Below, one piece after another: positions 1 to 7,200 of a stretch of DNA of 20,526 nucleotides (the first letter of the stretch is position 1; the number at the start of each line of letters is the position of its first letter). The stretch lies in contig JAVBOW010000011.1 of assembly GCA_031550125.1 (NCBI GenBank), positions 1 through 20,526 of the forward strand, written 5' to 3'. Made by a program: the position numbers and the translations under genes. The notes beneath the pieces are model-generated. The model saw nothing but the letters and a program-made list of their open reading frames with translations. It was not told where the DNA came from and did no database searches. The DNA comes from JAVBOW01 sp031550125 (GTDB lineage: Bacteria > Bacteroidota > Bacteroidia > Bacteroidales > Rikenellaceae).

Positions 1-4
1 GAAA

Positions 5-27
5 GGATAAAAGAAAGATGATGCGCG
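5..27 (+). repeat. Left-edge copy of a 23-bp direct repeat
   Basis: This 23-bp block recurs at 147-169 with only two differences (AA here, GT there, in the middle). The common frame is GGATAA, two variable bases, then GAAAGATGATGCGCG. The second copy forms part of the right arm of the palindrome at 61-180, so this one may be the end of a further repeat unit that continues off the left edge. It runs directly into the hairpin at 23-46. Its function is unknown. Confidence 0.6.
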
Positions 28-46
28 GCGAGGGAAAGCGCCGCGC
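23..46. repeat. 8-bp perfect GC-rich hairpin
   Basis: GCGCGGCG at 23-30 is the exact reverse complement of CGCCGCGC at 39-46, with an 8-base loop. No T-run follows on either strand, so it is not a classical intrinsic terminator. It lies beyond the 3' end of the yebC-family gene and beside the larger palindrome, and looks like part of the same repetitive intergenic block. Confidence 0.55.
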
Positions 47-60
47 CTTACGGCAACGAC

Positions 61-180
61 GCTGCGCATAGCGTGCGTCAGGTTTCGCTTATCGTTGGAG
101 TTTCAAACCGGAGCGGACTGAAGTCCGTGAGGATTTGAAACGAGAAGGATAAGTGAAAGATGATGCGCGATATGCGCAGC
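61..180. repeat. 120-nt imperfect palindrome (intergenic hairpin element)
   Basis: The segment folds on itself around a centre between 120 and 121 with no insertions or deletions. By hand count, 44 of the 60 position pairs are Watson-Crick and 4 are G/T. Perfect blocks are 61-70 with 171-180, 88-93 with 148-153, 100-107 (GTTTCAAA) with 134-141, and 114-119 with 122-127. Symmetry stops at 61 and 180. It begins 20 bases past the stop codon of the minus-strand yebC-family gene. No T-run follows on the minus strand, so ordinary intrinsic termination is unlikely. It could be a REP/BIME-like or MITE-like element or a structured 3' UTR; the sequence alone does not decide. Confidence 0.75.
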
Positions 181-200
181 CAGCATATTGAGGCAGCCCC

Positions 201-917
201 CTACTCTTCCTTCATATTATGGAAGACGGCCACCACATCCTCGTCTTCCTCGAATTTCTCTATGACCTTCTCTATAGAGGCCCTCTGCTCTTCGGTGACA
301 TCCTTGGTGTCGGTGGGAATGCGCTCGAACTCGCTGTTCACTATCTCGAAGCCTTTATCCTCGATGAATTTCTGGAGTTTGCCGTACGACTCGAACGCTC
401 CGTATATCACTATCTCGTTCTCGTCGACGAATATCTCCTCGGCTCCGAAATCTATCATCTCGAGCTCCAGCTCATCCACGTCCATCCCGGCGGGCTTGGT
501 TATCTTGAATACGCATTTGCGGTCGAAAAGGAAACCCAGCGAGCCGCTCGTGCCGAGAGATCCGCCGCTCCGGGTGAAGATGCTGCGTATGTTGGCCACG
601 GTGCGGGTTGTGTTGTCGGTTGCCGTGTCGATTATGATGGCTATTCCGTAGGGGCCGTAACCCTCGTACACCATCTCCTTGTAGTCGGCCGTGTCTTTCG
701 ATACGGCCTTCTTTATGGCCCTCTCCACATTGTCCTTGGGCATGTTAGCCGCCTTGGCGTTGGCTACGCAGGCCCTTAAGGCGGGATTATTGTCGGGATC
801 GGGGCCTCCGGACTTAACGGCTATGGTTATCTGTTTGCCTATGCGTGTGAAGGTGCGCGCCATGTTGCCCCAGCGTTTGAGCTTGGAGGCTTTGCGGTAT
901 TCGAATGCTCTTCCCAT
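201..917 (-). CDS. yebC: YebC/PmpR/TACO1-family protein
   Basis: A 238-residue member of the YebC/TACO1 family, at the usual length. The N-terminus (MGRAFEYRKASKLKRW, then ARTFTRIGKQI) matches the family's conserved opening. The body has the ALRACVANAKAANMPKDNVE region and the glycine-rich YEGYGPYGIAIIID core, and the C-terminus ends in an acidic EEDEDV segment followed by FHNM. Family members were long called transcriptional regulators; more recent work on YebC and mitochondrial TACO1 supports a role in translation, easing ribosome stalling at proline-rich stretches. The ATG at 917 is chosen because the family starts there; an in-frame ATG at 944 adds nine unrelated residues and lies inside the predicted promoter. 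The gene is monocistronic and divergent from the TsaC-like gene. Family assignment is firm, molecular role less so. Confidence 0.95.
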   Translation of the reverse strand: MGRAFEYRKASKLKRWGNMARTFTRIGKQITIAVKSGGPDPDNNPALRACVANAKAANMPKDNVERAIKKAVSKDTADYKEMVYEGYGPYGIAIIIDTATDNTTRTVANIRSIFTRSGGSLGTSGSLGFLFDRKCVFKITKPAGMDVDELELEMIDFGAEEIFVDENEIVIYGAFESYGKLQKFIEDKGFEIVNSEFERIPTDTKDVTEEQRASIEKVIEKFEEDEDVVAVFHNMKEE

Positions 918-941
918 ATTATAATTACTTTTTAAGGACTG

Positions 942-949
942 CAAAGTTA
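942..949 (-). promoter_or_regulatory. Predicted -7 box for the yebC-family gene
   Basis: Read on the minus strand this is TAACTTTG, a perfect match to the Bacteroidota -7 consensus TAnnTTTG. It lies about 25 bases upstream of the ATG at 917, implying a short leader. No clear -33 TTTG is visible at the expected spacing. It is the exact mirror image of the -7 box at 962-969. Confidence 0.6.
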
Positions 950-961
950 GGAATTTTTCGG

Positions 962-969
962 TAACTTTG
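962..969 (+). promoter_or_regulatory. Predicted -7 box for the tsaC-thioesterase operon
   Basis: TAACTTTG is a perfect match to the Bacteroidota -7 consensus TAnnTTTG and lies 19 bases before the ATG at 989. No convincing -33 TTTG is seen. The position where a -33 element would sit falls over the opposing -7 box at 942-949, so the two promoters must share polymerase-contact DNA. Confidence 0.6.
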
Positions 970-988
970 TGTAATAATTCGTCATATC

Positions 989-1555
989 ATGATAGAAGAG
1001 CAGGTAAGGAAAGCATTGGAATCGTTGCGGCGCGGAGGCATAATACTCTACCCCACCGACACCGTATGGGGGATAGGCTGCGACGCCACCAACCGTCAGG
1101 CCATAGAGAAGATAATCGCACTGAAACGGTCGGAGGGAAAGGCGGGGTTGATAACGCTCATGGAATCGGCCGACATGGCCGTACGCTACTGCAACGGCGC
1201 ACCCGACGTCGCCTGGCAGCTCATGGAGATGGCGGACAAGCCGCTTACGCTGATCCTGCCCGGAGGTTCGGGCGTGGCTCCGGAATTGCTCGGCCCGGAA
1301 GGCACGATCGCCGTCAGAGTACCGAACCACGACTTCTGCCACAGGCTGTTGCAAAAATTCCGCCGTCCGCTCGTGTCCACCTCGGCCAATATCTCAGGTG
1401 AGGCAACGCCTTTAAAATTCGGCGACATATCGAAAGAGATCATTGAAGGGGTGGATCTGGTGATAGACCCCGCAGCGGAGGGCAACCCCACCCGCAAGCC
1501 TTCGGCGATAATAGAGCTGGGCCGCGGAGGAGAGATAAAGATCGTACGGGAATGA
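989..1555 (+). CDS. tsaC: L-threonylcarbamoyladenylate synthase (TsaC/YrdC/Sua5 family)
   Basis: A 188-residue single-domain YrdC-fold protein without the C-terminal extra domain of full Sua5. The family reaction makes threonylcarbamoyl-AMP from threonine, bicarbonate and ATP, the first step of the t6A37 modification of tRNAs reading ANN codons, in the cytoplasm. Visible signatures are GGIILYPTDTVWGIGCDA near residues 16-33, the LKRSEGK stretch near 45-51 with the basic residues of the nucleotide-binding region, TLILPG near 86-91, and VRVPNH followed by PLVSTSANISGEATP. The stop overlaps the next start by four bases (ATGA), suggesting translational coupling. Demand for t6A may matter here because ATA codons are common in this genome (inference). 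Confidence 0.93.
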   Translation: MIEEQVRKALESLRRGGIILYPTDTVWGIGCDATNRQAIEKIIALKRSEGKAGLITLMESADMAVRYCNGAPDVAWQLMEMADKPLTLILPGGSGVAPELLGPEGTIAVRVPNHDFCHRLLQKFRRPLVSTSANISGEATPLKFGDISKEIIEGVDLVIDPAAEGNPTRKPSAIIELGRGGEIKIVRE

Positions 1556-1950
1556 CTCGCACAGATATCCAAAAACGGTTTGCCGACGTCGACATACTCG
1601 GCCACGTCAACAACGTCAACCTGCAGCACTATTTCGACGTCGGCAAAAGCGACTTCTTCCGCCGCACGCTGGACCTCGAGTCCGTCCCCCGGGGCGCGGG
1701 GGTGATAACCGCCTCCACTACGACGTCGTATATTATCCAGACGCGCATGAATGATCCCGTGTACGTGGAGACCCGCACCGAAAAATTGGGCAACAAAAGC
1801 CTCACCCTGCTGCAGAGGCTGGTGAATTCCGCCACGGGCGAGGTGCATGCGGAGAGCCGCTCGGTGATGGTAGCCTTCGATTTCGGCCTCCAGGCCACCG
1901 TAGAGCTGCCCGAATGGTGGCGCGGGGCGTTAGGCGAGCATTATCTGTGA
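1552..1950 (+). CDS. Acyl-CoA thioesterase, 4HBT hotdog family
   Basis: A 132-residue single hotdog-fold protein, the usual length for 4-hydroxybenzoyl-CoA thioesterase/YbgC-like enzymes. The N-terminal signature RFADVDILGHVNN (residues 9-21) is the family's D-x-D-x-x-GHVNN motif; an Asp here is the usual catalytic residue. A Tyr and a Lys/Arg-type helix follow (HYFDVGKSDFF), in the place of the central hotdog helix. Members hydrolyse acyl-CoA thioesters in the cytoplasm; the substrate cannot be read from sequence. It overlaps the upstream tsaC-like gene by four bases and is probably co-transcribed. Its stop codon directly abuts that of the convergent pbpC, leaving no space for a terminator. 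Confidence 0.88.
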   Translation: MTRTDIQKRFADVDILGHVNNVNLQHYFDVGKSDFFRRTLDLESVPRGAGVITASTTTSYIIQTRMNDPVYVETRTEKLGNKSLTLLQRLVNSATGEVHAESRSVMVAFDFGLQATVELPEWWRGALGEHYL

Positions 1951-4278
1951 TCATTCCGTCGTAAAATTCACCGTGGCGCTGTTGCCGCCGCCATCAACTA
2001 CCGTAGCCGTATGCCGGCCCGGAGACGGCGCTATGGGCAACTGGTGGAAATTCTCCGTCGAGGCGACATACTCCCCGTCCACATGCCAGTAGACGGTCGA
2101 TGCCGGATAGGTGTGGGCGGCCCGTAGCACCACCGGCGTTCGCGAGCCGTCCGGCCGCAACGCCGCTTTGAGGCGCGCTCCGGGTTGCGGATATATGAAT
2201 TGCAGCGGATTGCGGCCCGTAACGTTTCCCGGAGCCGGCGGCGGCAGCGGCCGGTAGGATGGATGGCCCTGCCGGTAATACCACTCCCAGGCCGGAGGCA
2301 GCACGAACCATGGCCGTTGCACGTTGTCCGCCGCGCCGTCGGCGGCTCGGTATTTCCCGTCAGGGGTCAATGTGACCATTATGTGGTAAGGACAGGCGTC
2401 GCACTTCAGACCCGCCGGACAAACCAGCGCCGTATCGACATCCGTACAGAAACGTCCCGCCGGATGACCCGAATCGCGGCAGACGGTGCATTGCGCCATA
2501 TCGCGCTCGGGACAGGCGAACCAGCCTCCCGAGGGCAGGGCGTTAAAAATATCGAACATCACCGGCCCTGCTGTGGATGCGCCGGTAAGTCCGGCCCGGC
2601 CCTCGCCGTTGGCGTTTCCGACCCACACCGCAACCACATGCCGCGGGGTTACGCCCACAGCCCAGCCGTCGCGCAGGCCGTAGCTGGTGCCTGTCTTCCA
2701 ACCTATCGTCTGCATGGACGGTATCGTGCGCCAATCTATCTCTTCAGGGCGGTTAACCTCTTTTATGGACTCCAGCGTCTGCCATACCGCGGCCCTTTCG
2801 AAAGGTATGTCCGCGTATTCGGTTTCGACCATACTCCCTGCGTCCCGCTCCAGCCTCAACAGGGCCGACTGGGCCGGGCAGTCAAGTCCGTCCATAGAGC
2901 GGGCCATCCTGTAGTAGGCTCCGGCCACATCCCATAACGTCACCTCCGCCCCGCCCAATATGAGAGAAAGACCGTAATGGTACGGCGGACGAGATATCGT
3001 GGAAAATCCCGCCTTCCGTAACAACGCATGGAATTTAGGGACGCTGTAACGGCGCAGCATCTCCACCGAGGGTACGTTGAGCGAGCGGGCTACGGCCTGC
3101 CAGGCAGGCGCCGCGCCGTCGTATTGCAAATTGAAGTTCCGCGGAGCGAAACCGTTTATATTGACCGGGATATCGGGCAACAGCATATTGGGAAGCAACA
3201 GCCCCTCCTGCAACATGGCGCAGAAGAGCAACGGCTTGAGTATGCTGCCGCTGCTTCGCGGGGCGCGTACGACGTCCACCTGCCCCGCAGGATCTCCGCC
3301 GGCGAAACCGACGTTGCCGCCGTAAGCCAGCGCCTGTCCCGACGGCACGTCTATCACCACGGCGGCAACGTTGCGTATGTCGCTGCGGGCAAACTCGCCG
3401 CGCCACCGCTCCATTATCTCCTCCACCGAGCGTTGCAGTCCAACCTCCACGGTAGATACGCAATAGCGCCCGGGATAGAGCGCCGCCAGGCGGCTCACGA
3501 GATGCGGAGCGAGAAGCGGCAGAGGCAGAGGTTCGTCGGGCAGGGGTTCCTCGACGGAGAGGGTATAAACGCCTTCGGCGATAACGCCCTTCTCCAACAG
3601 CCGGCCGAGCAGGCGGTTGCGCTTGGCTGTCAGGGCGTCGCGGTTGCGTCCCGGATGGAGCATGGCCGGGGCGTTGGGCAGTACGGCCAACGTGGCCGCC
3701 TCGGCCCAGGAGAGGTCGGCGGGCGAATGCCCGAAATAGCGCCACGCCGCCGCGTCGAGACCCACCACGTTGCCTCCGAAAGGCGCATGAGAGGCGTACA
3801 GAGCCAATATGCGGCGTTTCGAGAACCGTAATTCGAGCCTGGTGGCCATGACGGCCTCCACGACCTTCTCGGCCACCGTGCGAGGCTTGTCGCGAGACAG
3901 GCGTACCACCTGCATGGTTATGGTACTGCCGCCGCTCACGACCCTGCCCGCCCTGACGTTCTGCACCATGGCCCTGACCGCGGCAAGCGGGTTTATGCCC
4001 GGGTGCCATCGGAAGGAGCGATCCTCGAACTGCGTGACGCACACCGCGAATTTCTCAGGTACGGAATCGCACGGAGGAAAACGCCACTGCCCGTCGGCGG
4101 CAATACGCGCGCCAAGCAAAATCCCGTTGCGGTCGGTCACCACCGTCGACAGCGGCGCATCGAAAAGTTTACCCGGCAGACAGAAGGCATACCATACAAC
4201 CATGAGTACGGCCGCGACCAGCGCCGCTCTCTGCCATCTCTTCCTCCTCTGCCACCAGGCGCGCATAACCCCCGTCAT
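1951..4278 (-). CDS. pbpC: Penicillin-binding protein 1C (bifunctional class A PBP)
   Basis: A 775-residue class A penicillin-binding protein of the PBP1C branch. One transmembrane anchor follows a basic N-terminus (about residues 18-34). The glycosyltransferase domain carries the catalytic Glu in EDRSF (E85), GGSTITMQ (116-123) and the APFGGN / LSWAEAATLA motifs (165-200). The transpeptidase domain has SILK (catalytic S345, K348), SLN (399-401) and KTGTS (528-532), all intact. A region with seven cysteines (589-629) links to a C-terminal beta domain of BiPBP_C type (about 695-775). The ATG overlaps the stop of the upstream A2M gene by four bases, reproducing the conserved A2M-pbpC pairing, in which PBP1C is proposed to repair peptidoglycan. 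An alternative ATG four codons in is possible. Confidence 0.96.
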   Translation of the reverse strand: MTGVMRAWWQRRKRWQRAALVAAVLMVVWYAFCLPGKLFDAPLSTVVTDRNGILLGARIAADGQWRFPPCDSVPEKFAVCVTQFEDRSFRWHPGINPLAAVRAMVQNVRAGRVVSGGSTITMQVVRLSRDKPRTVAEKVVEAVMATRLELRFSKRRILALYASHAPFGGNVVGLDAAAWRYFGHSPADLSWAEAATLAVLPNAPAMLHPGRNRDALTAKRNRLLGRLLEKGVIAEGVYTLSVEEPLPDEPLPLPLLAPHLVSRLAALYPGRYCVSTVEVGLQRSVEEIMERWRGEFARSDIRNVAAVVIDVPSGQALAYGGNVGFAGGDPAGQVDVVRAPRSSGSILKPLLFCAMLQEGLLLPNMLLPDIPVNINGFAPRNFNLQYDGAAPAWQAVARSLNVPSVEMLRRYSVPKFHALLRKAGFSTISRPPYHYGLSLILGGAEVTLWDVAGAYYRMARSMDGLDCPAQSALLRLERDAGSMVETEYADIPFERAAVWQTLESIKEVNRPEEIDWRTIPSMQTIGWKTGTSYGLRDGWAVGVTPRHVVAVWVGNANGEGRAGLTGASTAGPVMFDIFNALPSGGWFACPERDMAQCTVCRDSGHPAGRFCTDVDTALVCPAGLKCDACPYHIMVTLTPDGKYRAADGAADNVQRPWFVLPPAWEWYYRQGHPSYRPLPPPAPGNVTGRNPLQFIYPQPGARLKAALRPDGSRTPVVLRAAHTYPASTVYWHVDGEYVASTENFHQLPIAPSPGRHTATVVDGGGNSATVNFTTE

Positions 4279-7200
4279 CTAACCACGACCCAACCGGCGG
4301 CCGTACGGGCGCGGACGGACGGGTCGTACATATCCTCGCACTGCACGGCCGGCAACACGAAACGCCCCGCGTATGCAGCCTGCAGGCGGACGGTGAAAGT
4401 CTTGCTCTGACCGCGGAGCAGTCCGAAATAGGTCAGCACGCGGTCGTCGCGTATATCCTGATAGACATAGGCCGGGGCTTTCCCCGCCCGTACGCCGGAC
4501 CGAGCCTGCCCGGCGGCGTCCATAGCCTGGTCGCTCAACGCCATACGGTCGTTGAATATCTCCCATCCCGACGGGAATATATGGGTCAGGGCCAGGTCGG
4601 TAAGGTCGGCGGAGCCGGTGGCGTTGGTCACGGTCACGACAGCCGTCAGATCAGTCCCCTGTCCGAGTGAATCGGGTTTAACGGCGCGCCCTGCGGCGTC
4701 GGTATATTCCACGCTGAGCGTTATGCCCGCCGACATTGCGGGACGGTCGTCCACGAGGGGTTGCGTGCGGGTCACGAGCGTAACGTAAAGATCGCCCTTG
4801 CTGCGACTGCGTACCTCTATCGCGCCGCGGCCCGTGACCGGCACGTCGGAGACGCCGACGGCCTTAGCCGTACGGAGGCTGCCCTGCCTGCCCGCCGCCT
4901 CCCATACGCAGTCTACCTGCCCGGAGGTCGTCCGGGCCGCCAGCGACCCCATGGCCGCAAGGGCGAAAGAGGTGGATTGGGTACTCAGGTACTCTTCCGC
5001 CGATAACATGCGGGATAGAGAGCGGGCCTGCTTCACGGCTTCCGCCATGTCGCCCATGGCAACCATCGCTTCGAGTATCATTGCCGCATCGCGCTCCTCG
5101 GAGCCGTAGGTGTAGCCGCACCCCCATGTGTAGCCGTAGGTCTCGCGCGTGTTTTTGATCTCGGCCACAACCTCCCGCGCAGCCGATCGTTTGCCCGCCA
5201 GGGCGTACGCTCCCGCAAGACGCCATTTGGCCGACGTCGACACGCCGGGCGTCTCCCTGAGACGGTTCATGGCCCCCGTCTCCGGCGCACCGGCCAACGC
5301 GAGGGTGTAGAGGCGGTAGGCCTGCACGACGTCGGGCTGGTAGTAAGAGTAGTAGCGGTTGTCGCGGTTGCGCGGCATGCTCCATGAGAGGGCCGTACGG
5401 CGCTGGTACTCCTTCCAGCGCGACAGCACGCCCGCGTCGACTTCGTAACCACGCTGCGACGCCTCCCACAGGAAGTTGCCGGCGTATGACGTTATCCAGT
5501 CGTTCCCTTCGGCCGACCCGGGCCAATACACCACGCTTCCGTTGGAGAGCTGGCGTCCGTATAGTTGTCTTATTATGGCATTTACCCCGTCCTTTATCTT
5601 CTCGGCCTCCTTGCCGTCCACTTCGCGGAAGACGGACAGGTAAAGCATCGGCAATCCGCGCGAGACGAGCTGCTCGGAGCAGAGATGCTGGTAGTCGCTC
5701 AGATAATCGTAACGTCGCGTGAGGTCCACCGAAGGCATTGAGGCCACCTCGAGCCTGACGCTGTTATCGGGGCCGGAAGTTCCGTCGAGCGAATAAGGGA
5801 GTTGCAATGCGGAACCTGCCGCCATCATCGTGTCGATAACCGTCAACGACGGCGGATTCGGATTTCGTACCGTTATCTCTATCGTCTCCGAAGCCGAATG
5901 CCCGCCCCCCGAGGCCGTAACCCTGACAGTGGCCCTTCCCGGCGAGGCGGCCGCCTTCAAGCGGAAATAAACCATGCCGTCCGAAGGTTTTTCGAACGCC
6001 AGGGTTCGCTGCGCGCCGTCAGCCACGGACAGCGAGCCGTCGACCTGGACTTTTACGGTGACGTTCCTTACGCCCGGCTCCATGGCAAAAACATTAACGG
6101 GCAACACTATATCCTCGCCGGTGGAAGCCACTCTCGGCAGCGTCGGCAGCACCATCAGCGGCGCGCGCACCGGTATGGCCTTGTCGGCCTTGCCGTAGGC
6201 CGCGCCGCTTCCGGCCACAACCATCACGCGTACCGAGCCGACATACATCGGAAGGGAGACCTTATGCGAATTCGACCCGCCTTTACCGAGTTTGAACGGA
6301 CCCAGAAACCTTACCACCGGCTTGAAACGACTGGCCTTCCTGTCGCCCGGCTTAATATCCTCGTCGCCCCCTATGCCAAGCAGCGCGCCCATGCGTCCGC
6401 CGAAAGCGCCCATGACATAATCGTAAACGTCCCATGTCCTGACCCCCAGCGCCTCGCGGGCATAGAACTCCTTCCATGGGTCGGGCGTCCTGAAGTTGGT
6501 AAGGTCCAGCAGCCCCTCGTCCACCACGGCCAGCGTATAGGTCATGGCCCGTCCCGACTTCTCGGACACTTTGACCGTGAAAGCCGTTTCAGGACGCAAA
6601 ACGTCCGGGGCCGCTATAACCGGCTCGAGTTTCGAGGCGCCGTTCTCCACCTCCACCGGCTGCACGCCATAGAGGCGTATGGGAAGCGAATTGGCGGTTT
6701 GCTCATGGGGTCGCAGCAGACTTATATGTATGTAGAAGTTGGGGGCCATCGCCTCCGTAACCTTAAAGGTGTATTTGGTATCGCCTTTCGGGTCCATCTC
6801 CACCCACTCGCTCCGAAGCACGGTAGAACCGTTCTCCAGGCTCACCAGCGCGCGACCCCCGGCCGATTGCGGGATGATGACGGTGGCAGTGCGGCCCACT
6901 TCGTACGATTTGCTGTCGGTGGAGAAAGTCAGCATCGAGGCTCCGTCGGGATCGTCCTTGCCCGAACGTCCGCGCCAAGACGGCCAATCAACGTAAACTA
7001 TGCCTCCGGAAGCGTGGCCGCCATTGCTGTCTTTGACGTAGACCAGATAACGGCCCCATTCGGGATAATCCACCCTGAAAGTTATCCTGCCGCGTCCCAT
7101 GGCGGTAGCCAGGCTGCCCTGGTCCACCGGCGAGGCGTAGTTGCCGTTGACGTAGGATTCGAGCGACTCGTCGCCCTTTTCCCACCACCAGCTCCACGAC

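Noticed and set aside
1..180. CRISPR array at the left edge
   Set aside because: Only one full palindrome and one partial direct repeat are present, spaced by about 140 bases with no regular spacers of 30-40 bases, and no cas gene is nearby.
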